A stretch of DNA of 64,000 bases from Lacinutrix sp. C3R15 (lineage in GTDB: Bacteria; Bacteroidota; Bacteroidia; Flavobacteriales; Flavobacteriaceae), in assembly GCF_018860825.1 (NCBI RefSeq), contig NZ_JAHKPZ010000038.1:124001-188000 (forward strand), given 5' to 3'. This document shows positions 8,084-18,465 of the stretch, one piece after another (the first letter of the stretch is position 1; each line of letters starts with the position of its first letter). A program made the translations under genes and the position numbers. The notes under the pieces were generated by a model. It was not told the DNA's origin, did no database searches, and worked only from the letters and a program-made list of their open reading frames with translations.

Positions 8084-8947
8084 TTGAAACTCAACCTTCA
8101 AGACATACCTCGTGTAAAAAATATTACTAGAGAAAATTTTATTAAACACTATTTTAAACCACAAAAACCTGTGGTTATAGAGCGTTGTATAGAAGATTGG
8201 CCTGCATATACCAAATGGAATTTAGACTATATCAAACAGGTTGCTGGTGATAAAACAGTACCACTGTATGATGATAGACCTGTAGATTACAAAGACGGCT
8301 TTAACCAAGCGCACGCCACCATGAAAATGAGTGACTATGTAGACTTACTTAAAACCAAACCTACCAAATACAGAATTTTTCTGTATAATATTTTAAAGGA
8401 AGTACCGCAACTGCAAAAAGATTTTACATTTCCAGATTTTGGCTTAAAACTCATGAAAGGCTTACCAATGCTTTTCTTTGGCGGAAAAGATTCGCATACA
8501 TTCATGCATTATGATATTGATTTAGCTAATATTTTTCACTTTCATTTTCAAGGCACCAAACAATGCATCTTGTTTAATCAAGAACAAAATAAATACTTAT
8601 ATAAAATACCTCACTCTTTAATTGTTAGAGAAGATATCAATTTTTCTAATCCAGACTTTAAAAAATGGCCTGCCTTACAACACGCTAAAGGCTATACTAC
8701 AGAACTTAAACATGGCGAAGTTTTATATATGCCTGAAGGCTATTGGCACTACATGAAGTATTTAACTCCTGGTTTTTCTATGAGTTTACGTGCTATTGCT
8801 AGAAACCCAAAAAACCTTAGCAAAGCAATTTATAATATTATAATCATGAGGCACTTTGATAACTTAATGCGAAAACTAAAAGGACAAAAATGGATAGACT
8901 ATAAAAACAAACAAGCAATTACTAAAACTAATAAAAATTTTAGCTAA
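8084..8947 (+). CDS. Cupin-like / JmjC-type Fe(II) 2-oxoglutarate-dependent oxygenase
   Basis: 287 aa. Starts with TTG at 8084 (no in-frame ATG nearby preserves PRVKNITRENFIKHYF). The N-terminal pattern 'KPVVIERCIEDWPAYTKW' is typical of the cupin_8/JmjC group. Metal ligands appear as HYD in FMHYDIDLANIFHFHF (about 147-149) and the distal His in YMPEGYWHYMKYL (about 224). A basic FKGTK-like stretch (FQGTKQCILF) follows the HxD, as in 2-oxoglutarate enzymes. Members hydroxylate proteins or tRNA bases; the substrate here is unknown. The next gene begins 32 nt downstream, probably co-transcribed. Confidence 0.83.
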   Translation: MKLNLQDIPRVKNITRENFIKHYFKPQKPVVIERCIEDWPAYTKWNLDYIKQVAGDKTVPLYDDRPVDYKDGFNQAHATMKMSDYVDLLKTKPTKYRIFLYNILKEVPQLQKDFTFPDFGLKLMKGLPMLFFGGKDSHTFMHYDIDLANIFHFHFQGTKQCILFNQEQNKYLYKIPHSLIVREDINFSNPDFKKWPALQHAKGYTTELKHGEVLYMPEGYWHYMKYLTPGFSMSLRAIARNPKNLSKAIYNIIIMRHFDNLMRKLKGQKWIDYKNKQAITKTNKNFS

Positions 8948-8979
8948 TTTTACCCCCTTTTAATACTAAAAATTTATAA

Positions 8980-9474
8980 ATGAAAAATATCTTATTACTT
9001 ATCACTTTACTAAGTGTTAGCTTTTTACACGCACAATCTTTTTCTGGTAATGGTGACCAAAAAGTACAAATTGGTGCAAATTTTCAAGACAATGCCACTA
9101 GTATTTTTGCTAGTTATGATTATGGATTAGGTGAAAACTTCTCTATAGGTGTTGCCTCTAGCTATGCTTTAGGTATTAATAATACCTATATTGATAAAGC
9201 TTTTGCAGATAGATTTGATATCGCAGCGCGTTTTAATGCCAATATAGGAAACGTAATAAACATTGATGATGCCTTTGATTTATATCCTGGGTTACACCTT
9301 GGTTTAAAGAATTTTGGTACACACTTAGGTGCTCGTTACTTCTTTACAGATGGTTTTGGTGTTTTTACAGAATTAAATGTACCTCTGGCTAAATATGATA
9401 CTGGTGATTTAGAACCTTCAGAAAAATTACACAACCAATTTACAGTAAACGCTGGTATAGTGTTTAACTTGTAA
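8980..9474 (+). CDS. Small outer-membrane beta-barrel protein (DUF6646-like)
   Basis: 164 aa. Signal peptide MKNILLLITLLSVSFLHA. Alternating hydrophobic strands with frequent Gly/aromatic residues (VQIGANFQDNATSIFASYDYGLGENFSIGVASSYALGI) run to a terminal FNL, as expected of an 8-stranded outer-membrane barrel. From memory it resembles the flavobacterial family DUF6646; this name is not certain. It probably shares a transcript with the upstream cupin gene and is closed by a strong terminator. Function unknown. Confidence 0.75.
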   Translation: MKNILLLITLLSVSFLHAQSFSGNGDQKVQIGANFQDNATSIFASYDYGLGENFSIGVASSYALGINNTYIDKAFADRFDIAARFNANIGNVINIDDAFDLYPGLHLGLKNFGTHLGARYFFTDGFGVFTELNVPLAKYDTGDLEPSEKLHNQFTVNAGIVFNL

Positions 9475-9496
9475 GAAAACATCTACTACAAAACAA

Positions 9497-9524
9497 AAAG
9501 AGCATAAACTTATGCTCTTTTTTT
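9497..9524 (+). terminator. Intrinsic terminator
   Basis: AAAGAGCATA / TATGCTCTTT 10-bp stem, AACT loop, then a T-run. Ends the cupin/barrel transcript. Confidence 0.85.
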
Positions 9525-9565
9525 ATGCTTACATTTTAAAAATCAAGATTTCAAATAAAAAAAAC

Positions 9566-9597
9566 ATGCATTTCATCGAAAAAAAGATGCATTTCAT
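9566..9597 (+). repeat. Direct repeat ATGCATTTCAT, 21-bp period, upstream of the T9SS cargo
   Basis: ATGCATTTCAT occurs at 9566-9576 and 9587-9597, each followed by nGAAA. The 21-bp period places both on one face of the helix, 61 bp before the ATG. A candidate activator or repressor site. Confidence 0.4.
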
Positions 9598-9657
9598 GGA
9601 AACTAAAATTATTTATTCGAAATTTGATGTAAATATAACACCCCAAAACCTACTAAC

Positions 9658-11841
9658 ATGAAAACATTCCTACACTGTTATTTTGTTGCAGTCCTATTTA
9701 CTATTTCTACCTATGCAAATTACAATAAGTCTGGCAACAATATAACTACAGCCTTTGCTCCTCCAGAAGAAGAACTAACTAATTTTACTTACGAAATCTA
9801 TAACGGACCATCTACCACTAAAACATTTAGTATAGATGATGGTTTACTCTTAACAAGGCCGTATACAGTAATAGCTCCATCAGGATATGAAGTATCTACT
9901 TCTGCTAGTACTAATTTTGCAGATCAAATTGTAATTTCAGGCGCACTTATCTCCTTAGGCCCAGTTACTGTTTATGTTCGCTTAAAAGCCAACCTTATTA
10001 TTGGCACATATAGTGGAAACATTACAGTTACTGCTCCAGAAACAACCGTAGCTATTTTTACATATCCTGCCATAAACTATACAGTATCGGTTACAGGAGA
10101 AGTTACCAGAAAAGAAACAATATGGAGCAATGGTGCATGGACTAATGGTACACCAACTTTAGAAACCACAGCTATATTAAATGACAACTACCATACAGAT
10201 ACATATGGAAACCTAGAAGCTTGGTCTTTAAACATTGCTGCCACCAAAACAGTAACTGTAGCTAATAACAGCTATTTAAGAGTAGAAAAAGACGTTACCG
10301 TTAACGGTACACTAGATGTAGAATCTAAAGGGTCTTTTGTACAAGTAGATGACTTAGGTACATTTACAGTAAATACTGGAGGCACCTCAAGAGTTAACAA
10401 AGAAACTTCTATTTTAAATAAATGGTATGATTATACCTATTGGAGCTCTCCTGTAAATGGCGCTACTGCAAATACAGCACTTGCTAGTGCTCACCCAAGT
10501 ATGCGCTACTGGTTTAATGCGCAAAACTATCTAGATGAACTTACAGAAATGAATAATACAGGAACCTATGTTTCTGGTCATGATGATATTGATGACAATG
10601 GTGATGATTGGGCTGCCCTTGCTGGATCTTCGGTGTTACAACCTGGTGTAGGCTATGCTGCAACACATTCTAACGCTGGTTTTGTAGCTGGCAACTCCTA
10701 TACCTATACCTTTACAGGACCTTTTAATACAGGAACCATAACCACTCCTATTTATTATAATGGCGATAATGGCGATTTAGACTGGAATTTTATTGGAAAC
10801 CCTTACCCTTCTGCTATTAATGTAGAAGAGTTTTTTGCCCAAAACGATGGTATTGTTGGTAAAGCAGTGTATTTATGGTCACATGCAACACCTCCTAGTC
10901 AAAATGCAAGTGGTAATCAAACGCTAAACTTTAGTGCAGATGATTATGTAATTATTAACGGAAGTGGTGGTGTTGCTGGTGCTTCGCGTGAAATACCAAG
11001 TAATTATATTCCTTCAGGACAAGGATTTTTTATTCAAGGGCTAACAAATGCTAATGCTACCTTTACTAACGTGATGCGCGTTGCAGATGCAACCAGTAAT
11101 GAGCAGTTTTTTAGAGATGCTAACGCAGCACAGGCAAATAAAATTTGGTTGAACCTTACTAATGAAGAAGGAGTTTTTAACCAAGCACTAATTGCGTATG
11201 TAGATGGCGCTACAGATAGTGATGATGGTGATTATTACGATGCCGTTAAAAACCTTTCTGCTGGTTGTGCTGCCGTTATTTACTCAACAATTGCAGAACA
11301 AAACAATAAAAAATATGCCATTCAAAGTAAAAATCCGCAAAACTTAAACCCCAACCAATCTATTGCTTTAGGCTTTAAAACCACTATTAGCAACAACACC
11401 CAATACACTATTGGTATTGCAAGAAAAGAAGGAGCTTTTTTTAACAACAACACCATTTTTTTAAAAGACAACCTTTTAAATACCACGCATGATTTATCTG
11501 CATCTAATTATACTTTTAATGCTACTTCCGGTGAATTTAATTCGCGTTTTGAAATACTTTTTACTTCAGAAACGCTAAGTACAAATACCAATGTATTACA
11601 AGACCAACTTAGTATTATACAGCTTAACAACGCAGAGATTATATGTAAAGTTGACCAAGGAAACACCATTAATAGTGTAGAAGTGTACAATACTTTAGGG
11701 CAACTAACAAATACCACAACAACAAAAGCAGCTGCTACAGTTACTATAAACAGTAGTGCGTTAGCAGTAGGTACTTATCTGGTAAAAGTATTGGTAAATA
11801 ACAAAACCCTAATTACTAAAAAACTGGTAAAGCGCAGCTAA
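9658..11841 (+). CDS. T9SS type A cargo protein, smaller member of the YWSSPV-module trio
   Basis: 727 aa. Signal peptide at about 1-20. An Ig-like beta domain (about 40-155; STNFADQIVISG, VTVYVRLKANLIIGTYSG) is followed by a module shared with the two giant proteins downstream. The module starts at TIWSNGAWTNGTP (about 158) and includes the right-handed-repeat-like segment LRVEKDVTVNGTLDVESKGSFVQ, then WYDYTYWSSPV, HDDIDDNGDDW and GNPYPSAI. The last about 75 residues form a T9SS type A sorting domain (VEVYNTLGQL, GTYLVKV, KKLVKRS), so it should be exported across the outer membrane and cell-attached or released. Role unknown; adhesion or matrix is plausible. Transcription ends in a bidirectional terminator facing recX. 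Confidence 0.87.
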   Translation: MKTFLHCYFVAVLFTISTYANYNKSGNNITTAFAPPEEELTNFTYEIYNGPSTTKTFSIDDGLLLTRPYTVIAPSGYEVSTSASTNFADQIVISGALISLGPVTVYVRLKANLIIGTYSGNITVTAPETTVAIFTYPAINYTVSVTGEVTRKETIWSNGAWTNGTPTLETTAILNDNYHTDTYGNLEAWSLNIAATKTVTVANNSYLRVEKDVTVNGTLDVESKGSFVQVDDLGTFTVNTGGTSRVNKETSILNKWYDYTYWSSPVNGATANTALASAHPSMRYWFNAQNYLDELTEMNNTGTYVSGHDDIDDNGDDWAALAGSSVLQPGVGYAATHSNAGFVAGNSYTYTFTGPFNTGTITTPIYYNGDNGDLDWNFIGNPYPSAINVEEFFAQNDGIVGKAVYLWSHATPPSQNASGNQTLNFSADDYVIINGSGGVAGASREIPSNYIPSGQGFFIQGLTNANATFTNVMRVADATSNEQFFRDANAAQANKIWLNLTNEEGVFNQALIAYVDGATDSDDGDYYDAVKNLSAGCAAVIYSTIAEQNNKKYAIQSKNPQNLNPNQSIALGFKTTISNNTQYTIGIARKEGAFFNNNTIFLKDNLLNTTHDLSASNYTFNATSGEFNSRFEILFTSETLSTNTNVLQDQLSIIQLNNAEIICKVDQGNTINSVEVYNTLGQLTNTTTTKAAATVTINSSALAVGTYLVKVLVNNKTLITKKLVKRS

Positions 11842-11864
11842 AAAAAAACAGCTTTTACTAAACA

Positions 11865-11901
11865 AATAAGCCTTAAAATAGTTGTTATTTTAAGGCTTAT
11901 T
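11865..11901. terminator. Bidirectional terminator between T9SS cargo and recX
   Basis: AATAAGCCTTAAAATA pairs with TATTTTAAGGCTTATT around a short loop. The recX stop codon lies inside the 3' arm. It serves both convergent genes. Confidence 0.75.
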
Positions 11902-12370
11902 GTATTAAACGGTTTACAGCATCATATACCAAAGGACTTTCCCAACCACGATAGAGCAGGTAATCGGCAAGTTTCTTTTTTTTCTTATAAATATTGCTTT
12001 CCCTAATGCTTGCCACCTTTTTTTCGGCCAAGGCATTAAAGGTTTCTAAATAATCTTCTTCCGCAATTTCTTTTAAAGCAATATCTATTATAGTCCTGCT
12101 AATTTCTTTTTGTTGTAATGCTTGCTTAAGCTTGTTTTTTCCCCATTTTTTTATTCTAAACTTACCAAGCACAAAGGCTTTTGCAAAACGTGCTTCGTTT
12201 AAAAAATTGTTTTGTATTAAATGCACCACTATTACATCAATTGCATCCGGAATCATACGCATATTTTTTAACTTTTCTACTACTTCTTTATGGCAACGTT
12301 CTTGGTACGCACAGTAGTATTCTAGTTTCTTTTGCGCTTCTTCTAAACTATATGTTTTTAGAGTATGCAT
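11897..12370 (-). CDS. recX: Regulatory protein RecX
   Basis: About 158 aa from ATG 12370 (MHTLKTYSLEEAQ). ATG 12376 is an alternative, and a longer TTG start at 12391 is unlikely. The three-helix RecX repeats are visible: EEAQKKLEYYCAYQERCHKEVVEKLKNMRM, VIVVHLIQNNFLNEARFAKAFVLGKFRIKKWGKNKLKQALQQKEI, and LADYLLYRGWESPLVYDAVNRL. RecX modulates RecA filament formation; in flavobacteria the gene is usually not next to recA. It stands alone here, convergent with the T9SS cargo gene. Confidence 0.92.
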   Translation of the reverse strand: MHTLKTYSLEEAQKKLEYYCAYQERCHKEVVEKLKNMRMIPDAIDVIVVHLIQNNFLNEARFAKAFVLGKFRIKKWGKNKLKQALQQKEISRTIIDIALKEIAEEDYLETFNALAEKKVASIRESNIYKKKKKLADYLLYRGWESPLVYDAVNRLIQ

Positions 12371-12813
12371 AGACATGTACAAACAAATCAAGTTACGGTA
12401 AATTAATTATTAATTAACCTAACAAACCAACCCATAACTTAGTGATTAAATATATTTGGCTCTGTTATTTTTAATAAAAACAAAAATAATTATTTAAAAG
12501 GAATAAAACGTTACCCTGGCTATATTAACACATGTATTGGCTATTAATATTACGAACAAACAACCGGTCTTTTAAAAAACCCAACTAACACACTAACAAA
12601 CAACACCTTAAACAAATAAAACATTCTGTTTTTGTATGCTATGTACCGTAAACAAAGGCTTACCACGCAGGTATAAAAAAAAACATAAAACGCTAAAAAT
12701 TAACCTTTAGGTAACAAAAAAACAGTATAAAACACAAAATAATTACACTTTTTAACTTAAATTGCGCGCTTGTTTGGCAATATATTATCAAGCAAAATTA
12801 AAATATTTTCCCT
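12371..12813. other. 443-bp AT-rich intergenic region upstream of the first giant T9SS gene
   Basis: Very AT-rich, with A-tracts and several TTAATTAAT runs. No ORF, tRNA or stable hairpin was recognised. It should hold the promoters of recX (leftward) and the 1861-aa cargo (rightward), but no perfect TAnnTTTG with a proper -33 was found on either strand. The long leader suggests extended regulation of the cargo gene. Confidence 0.5.
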
Positions 12814-15800
12814 ATGACTAAAAACTACGCCCTAAGTTTACTAGCATTCCTATGCGCAATTGTATCTGGTTTTGCGCAGACAACAATAGCTATTCAGGAT
12901 TTCGAAACTTCGCCTGCCACCCCAACAATGACATACACAGGTGGATCAATAGCAACAGGAACAGGCCCCTATCCTTCTGGAGACAATAATTTTGTAAGTG
13001 GTTCGCAGGCAATTGAAGAAAGTAATGGCACTTCAACTATAACTTTTTCAAATGTTGATGCTTCCGCATATACAAATGTTTATTTTACATGTAGATTAGC
13101 CTCTTTTTCTGGAACTACAGGAAATGGAGCTGATGGTGCAGATGGGGTTTACGTATATATTAGTAATGATGGAGGAACTACTTGGTTAAGTCAGTTAGAA
13201 GTACAAGGAAATAGTAATGCGAGATGGTCCTTTGATACAGGCACAGGAACTGCCTCTACTACATATGATAACAACAACAGCCCTACTGTATTCACCCCTG
13301 GTGGTGGTGGTTATAGAACTACTGATGGTTATAGCACAATAGTTATTGACGGTTTACCTAACGTGAATAACCTGAGAGTAAGACTAGTAATGAATAACAA
13401 TTCTAGTAGTGAATATTGGATTGTAGATGATGCCGAAATTATTGGTACAATTGCTGGCCCAAACATCACCGCAACACCAACAACAATTACAGATTTAGAT
13501 TATGCTTTTGGTGCAGGACCATCTGCTTCACAAAGTTTTGATGTTACTGGTACATTACTTACTGCAGGCATTGACATTACAGCACCTACAAATTTTGAAA
13601 TTGCTACTACCGAAACAGGTCCTTATAGTAACACAGTGAATATTTCTGCTTTAAATGCTAATAGTAGCAATACCATTTATGTAAGACTTAAGACTGGCTT
13701 AGCATCTACTACGTATTCAGGGACAATTACCATGACTAATGCAACTTCAGGTATAGCAAGCACACCAACAGTTGAGGTTAGTGGAGAAGTATTACCTCCT
13801 CCACCTACTAATGACGATTGTAGTGGAGCTATAGATTTAACGCCAAGTTCTGGCACATGCACCTACACTACCTACTCCAATGAAAATGCTACAGATAGTA
13901 GTAGTGAAACTGCTCCAGGATGTGCCAATTATCAAGGTGGTGATGTTTGGTTTTCTGTAGTAGTTCCTGCAACAGGAGAAATCACTATAGACACCAATGA
14001 CATAGGTTTTTCAGACAGCGGAATGGCTCTATATTCTGGGTCTTGCGGAAGCCTTACTCTAATAGAATGTAATGATGATGGCAGTATAAATGGAGCTATG
14101 TCTTCTATTACAAGAAACGACTTAACACCAGGAACTACTGTATATATTAGAGTTTGGGAATATGCAGGTAATGATTCTGGAGATTTTGGCATTTGTGTAA
14201 CCACACCAACACCTTGTGTTGCTCCAACAACACAACCAACTAGTTTAAGCTTAAGTAATATAACTAGTTCTTCCATAGATGGTTCTTTTACAGCAACCAC
14301 AGCAGACGACTACCTTGTGGTAGTTAGTACCTCAGCGACATTAGGTGCAAACCCTGTAGATGGTACTTCATATACTACAGGAGATTCTATTGGTAGTGGT
14401 ACTGTAGTACAAAGCAGTAACGCAACTACATTTACAGCAACTGGTTTATCGCAAACAACTCAATATTACTTTTTTGTTTTTGCATTAAACGATTCTAGTT
14501 GTGCTGGTGGTCCAACATATAATACAACCATGCCTTTAACAGGAAGTGAAAGTACTGTTTCTGGGCCTTGTTTAGAAGAAGACTTTGAAAGTGGGCTTCC
14601 TGGAAGTTACCAAACAAATTCATGGACTTTAGCTTCAGGAACTTGGTCTGGAGCAAATGTTTATGGAGGAAATAATCCGCATACTGGATCTAAAAGTTGC
14701 CAAATGAAATCCACATCTGGAGCAAACATTATATCTCCTGATCTAGGTAGTGTACAAACCGTAAATTTTTGGGCAAGAGGTAGTACTAATTCCTCTATAA
14801 TTCAAGTAAATTACTCGACAGATGGAGGTACTTCATGGACAGCTGCTCCAGAATCTCCATATTCATTAACAACATCACACAATCAATTTACAGCAACAAT
14901 AAACACAACTTCTAACACAATTATACAGTTTTACAGAACTGAGGGCACTATATATCTTGATGACGTAGAAATTTACTGTGGTACACCTTGCACAACACCT
15001 GCAGACCCAACAGGTACTATTTCTGGTGCAACACCTATTTGTGCTGCTAGTACGTCTTTAAGTTTTTCTGGCACAGCACCTACTGATGTTGCTTATTATT
15101 GGCAAACTACTTCTTTAGGAGAAGACCTAAGCAATGATGCTTCAAGTAATTTAACCGTAACCACTTCTGGTGATTATTACGTAAGAGCTTACAATACGGT
15201 AGGTGGCTGTTGGTCAGACGGAGAAGTTGGTCCTTACACAGTTTCGGTAACAACAGCTACTCCAACTATAAACTCACACCCTAGCGATACTTCTGCAGGA
15301 ATTGGCGGAAATGCTTCTTTTGTAGTATCTAGTCCTAATGCAAGTAGCTACCAATGGCAAGTCTCTACTAACGGTGGAACAACGTGGACCAACACAGGTA
15401 CAGATAGCAACTCCCTTACGCTTACCAACGTACAATTAACAGAAGATGGAAATCTTTATCAAGTTATTGTTACCAATGCTTGTGGAAACACGACTTCTAA
15501 TACAGCAACCCTAACAGTAACTACTTCTACTATTTTTAATCCTGGTGAACTTATTTTTGTAGGTTATGATGGTCAAATTAACGGAAACGGTTCAGAAGAT
15601 GAGTTTTTAATTGCTACACTTGTAGATATTACTACTGGCACAGAATTTTCATTAGTAAATTCACGTTTTGAAGCTGGAGCTGCTGCTAATGCAAGAACCA
15701 ATAAATGGGGAGGAGGAAGTAATGACGCAAGTCAAGCTCCTTTTGAAACCAAAATAACTTATACTGGTAGCACCGTAATACCTGCTGGTTCTGTACTTCA

Positions 15801-18399
15801 ATTTGAGGTTACCAACACGGATGCCTTTATCATTTATGCTACAGTAACCGAAGGTACAACTACAACCACAAGAACTAGTGACTTTAATTTTAATGTTGTA
15901 AACCCTGGTTTACACGCTAACATTTCTACTTCTGGATCCGATCAACTATACCTAATGCAAGGAGATTTTGTATCTGATGGTTCTATTGATGCCAATGAAG
16001 CAAACTATATATTTAATGGTACCTTATTGCATGGTATTACCATTGACACACCATGGGTATCGCTTTCTAGTGCTTGTTCTGGTGGCTCTACAGATGCTAA
16101 CCGTGTTTCTAGATTACCTGCAGAACTACGTTGCTTTAATGTAGAAAGTGAATATGATATTAGAGGATATTATGAAAATGACAAAGAACATGGGGTAGCT
16201 ACTATTAGAACAATTGTAAATAATGTGTCTGATTATTCAGGAAACTGGAACATAGGCTCGTATAGTTTCGATCCAACTACTACAACCGCTTCTGATGGAG
16301 GTAGAACATTTAGCATTAGCCCAAGTAATCCTGCAGGACAATGGGTTGGTGATGTAGATACCAACTGGTTTAACTGTGCTAATTGGGAATCACTTGCAGT
16401 ACCTAAACCTACAACAGATGTTATAGTAGATAATAGTGCTATAAATAATGCAGTTATAGACCATACTGCTTCTTACGCAGATGAGGTTAATGAAATAGCC
16501 TATGCCAACAACCTAACCATTGCAGGAAATGCTGTAGAAATTTCAGGAAGTATTAATAATGTTCTAGAAGTACATGGCGATCTTTTAATTGATACTCCTG
16601 GAGGTGTTCTAGACATGAATGATAATGACAACACCAATGCAGATGGTTATATTAAATTATATGGTGATTGGACAACAAACATAGGAACAACTGGTTTTGA
16701 TGAAGGGAATGGTACAGTAGAGTTTGCTGGAACAACACCACAAATAATTACAAATACACAAACACCTATTCCTCCTAATATTCCAGAAGAATTTTACAAT
16801 GTAATACTTAGTAACAACTTTAATACAAACGTATCTAATGATTTATATATGCATGGTAGTCTTACCATTAACTCAGGAAATACATTAACAGTTACAGATA
16901 ACAGATATGTTTATGTAAATTTAGATGTTACCAATAACGGTATCTTTAATATTGAAAACAATGGATCTTTAGTTCAAGGAGATGATTCAGGTACAAACAC
17001 TGGTAACATAAGCATGCAACGTACTGCTTCTATTCGTAAAATGGATTACGTATACTGGTCTTCTCCTGTTGCTGGTTTTAACACCAATAACATATCTCCT
17101 GCATCACCAACCAGCAGAATTTACAGTTGGAACCCAACAATAACAAATAGCAATGGTAGCCAAGGTAACTGGATTTCTGCTGCTAATACAACCATGACTC
17201 CTGGTGTTGGGTATATTGTTAGAGGCCCTAATTCTTTCAGCACAACTGCTGCTGATTACACAGCTACTTTTAACAATGGTGTACCTTTAAACGGAATTAT
17301 AACTTCTTCTGTTTCTAGAGGAAGTAATCCTGCAGGTTATGACACCAATGATGACGATTGGAACTTATTAGGAAACCCATATCCTTCTGCTATAAACGCA
17401 ATAGATTTTCTTACATTAAACACAAACCTTGAGGGATATATTAATATTTGGACGCATGGTACTCTACCTAATGCTTCTATTACAGATCCTTATTATTATG
17501 ATTTTGCTGCAAATTATGATGAAAACGACTACCTAACTTATAACAGTGCAGGTTCTTCTGCTGGACCTAGTACTTTTAATGGTGATATAGCTGCTGCACA
17601 AAGCTTTATGGTAAATATGGTAGATGGGGCTGCTGCTTCAGAAACAGTTACTTTTAACAACTCTTTACGTGACATTAGCTTAAATAATTCTGAATTTTAC
17701 AGAACTGCAAATACAGAAAAACACAGAATCTGGTTAGACCTAGTTCCAGAAGATCAACCTGCAAGAAGAATTTTAGTTGGTTATGTAGAAAACGCAACTA
17801 TGCAAGTAGACAGAATGTATGATGCACAATCTGAACTAGATAGCAATAAAAACTTCTATTCGGTTATAAGTAATGAAGCTTATAAAATACAAGGTCGTGC
17901 ATTACCATTTGTAGATACAGATGTTATTCCTTTAGGTATAAACGCAACAAGCGCTTCTAATTATACCATTGCTCTTTTTGCTGTAGATGGTTTATTTGAA
18001 AACAGTGAACAAAACATTTACCTTAAAGACAACACTTTAGGACACATACACCATTTAAATAATGCACCATATACCTTTGCACTAGATGCAGGAACACATA
18101 ACAACAGATTTGAAATTGTATTTAATAACAACTCTTTATCTATAGAAGAAAACCAATACAACAACAGCTTAACTATAGTAGAACAACAAGATGGTAGCGT
18201 AGAATTTAGCACAGCTAAAGACTTACAAATTAAAAACGTAAAAATCTATGATGTATTAGGTAGGTTACTTTACAACCTAAACGGAAACAACAGTACAGAA
18301 AACTATATGCTAAATAATTTAAGCCAAGCCACTTATGTAGCCAAAGTAACATTATCTAATAATACGGTAATTACTAAAAAAGCGGTGAAAAGAAAATAA
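12814..18399 (+). CDS. Giant multidomain T9SS type A cargo protein (1861 aa)
   Basis: Signal peptide 1-22 (MTKNYALSLLAFLCAIVSGFAQ). Domains read in order: jelly-roll/choice-of-anchor-like (about 23-212), Ig-like (217-325), a pre-peptidase C-terminal-like domain (332-467; NDDCSGAIDL, GGDVWFSV), FN3-like (468-580), a second jelly-roll (585-724; CLEEDFESGLPGSY...LDDVEIYCG), Ig/PKD-like (725-815), Ig (816-904; YQWQVSTNGGTTW) and an unassigned domain (908-1150). The shared C-terminal module runs from about 1173 (WVGDVDTNWFNCANW, YWSSPV at 1412, GNPYPSAI). A T9SS type A sorting domain ends it (KIYDVLGRLL, KKAVKRK). No catalytic motif seen; probable surface adhesin or matrix protein. Confidence 0.87.
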   Translation: MTKNYALSLLAFLCAIVSGFAQTTIAIQDFETSPATPTMTYTGGSIATGTGPYPSGDNNFVSGSQAIEESNGTSTITFSNVDASAYTNVYFTCRLASFSGTTGNGADGADGVYVYISNDGGTTWLSQLEVQGNSNARWSFDTGTGTASTTYDNNNSPTVFTPGGGGYRTTDGYSTIVIDGLPNVNNLRVRLVMNNNSSSEYWIVDDAEIIGTIAGPNITATPTTITDLDYAFGAGPSASQSFDVTGTLLTAGIDITAPTNFEIATTETGPYSNTVNISALNANSSNTIYVRLKTGLASTTYSGTITMTNATSGIASTPTVEVSGEVLPPPPTNDDCSGAIDLTPSSGTCTYTTYSNENATDSSSETAPGCANYQGGDVWFSVVVPATGEITIDTNDIGFSDSGMALYSGSCGSLTLIECNDDGSINGAMSSITRNDLTPGTTVYIRVWEYAGNDSGDFGICVTTPTPCVAPTTQPTSLSLSNITSSSIDGSFTATTADDYLVVVSTSATLGANPVDGTSYTTGDSIGSGTVVQSSNATTFTATGLSQTTQYYFFVFALNDSSCAGGPTYNTTMPLTGSESTVSGPCLEEDFESGLPGSYQTNSWTLASGTWSGANVYGGNNPHTGSKSCQMKSTSGANIISPDLGSVQTVNFWARGSTNSSIIQVNYSTDGGTSWTAAPESPYSLTTSHNQFTATINTTSNTIIQFYRTEGTIYLDDVEIYCGTPCTTPADPTGTISGATPICAASTSLSFSGTAPTDVAYYWQTTSLGEDLSNDASSNLTVTTSGDYYVRAYNTVGGCWSDGEVGPYTVSVTTATPTINSHPSDTSAGIGGNASFVVSSPNASSYQWQVSTNGGTTWTNTGTDSNSLTLTNVQLTEDGNLYQVIVTNACGNTTSNTATLTVTTSTIFNPGELIFVGYDGQINGNGSEDEFLIATLVDITTGTEFSLVNSRFEAGAAANARTNKWGGGSNDASQAPFETKITYTGSTVIPAGSVLQFEVTNTDAFIIYATVTEGTTTTTRTSDFNFNVVNPGLHANISTSGSDQLYLMQGDFVSDGSIDANEANYIFNGTLLHGITIDTPWVSLSSACSGGSTDANRVSRLPAELRCFNVESEYDIRGYYENDKEHGVATIRTIVNNVSDYSGNWNIGSYSFDPTTTTASDGGRTFSISPSNPAGQWVGDVDTNWFNCANWESLAVPKPTTDVIVDNSAINNAVIDHTASYADEVNEIAYANNLTIAGNAVEISGSINNVLEVHGDLLIDTPGGVLDMNDNDNTNADGYIKLYGDWTTNIGTTGFDEGNGTVEFAGTTPQIITNTQTPIPPNIPEEFYNVILSNNFNTNVSNDLYMHGSLTINSGNTLTVTDNRYVYVNLDVTNNGIFNIENNGSLVQGDDSGTNTGNISMQRTASIRKMDYVYWSSPVAGFNTNNISPASPTSRIYSWNPTITNSNGSQGNWISAANTTMTPGVGYIVRGPNSFSTTAADYTATFNNGVPLNGIITSSVSRGSNPAGYDTNDDDWNLLGNPYPSAINAIDFLTLNTNLEGYINIWTHGTLPNASITDPYYYDFAANYDENDYLTYNSAGSSAGPSTFNGDIAAAQSFMVNMVDGAAASETVTFNNSLRDISLNNSEFYRTANTEKHRIWLDLVPEDQPARRILVGYVENATMQVDRMYDAQSELDSNKNFYSVISNEAYKIQGRALPFVDTDVIPLGINATSASNYTIALFAVDGLFENSEQNIYLKDNTLGHIHHLNNAPYTFALDAGTHNNRFEIVFNNNSLSIEENQYNNSLTIVEQQDGSVEFSTAKDLQIKNVKIYDVLGRLLYNLNGNNSTENYMLNNLSQATYVAKVTLSNNTVITKKAVKRK

Positions 18400-18423
18400 C
18401 AATACAAAGTATTTCTTTTTATA

Positions 18424-18465
18424 ACAAAAGGTTTAACCAATGTGGTTAAGCCTTTTGTTTTTTTT
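18424..18465 (+). terminator. Intrinsic terminator after the 1861-aa cargo gene
   Basis: ACAAAAGG..TTTAACCA / TGGTTAAG..CCTTTTGT long stem with ATG loop, followed by a T-run. The remainder of the gap is covered in the next entry. Confidence 0.8.

Noticed and set aside
13932-14300. 122-aa open frame on the minus strand inside the 1861-aa cargo gene
   Set aside because: Antisense shadow of a long, well-supported coding frame; no domain, signal peptide or promoter.
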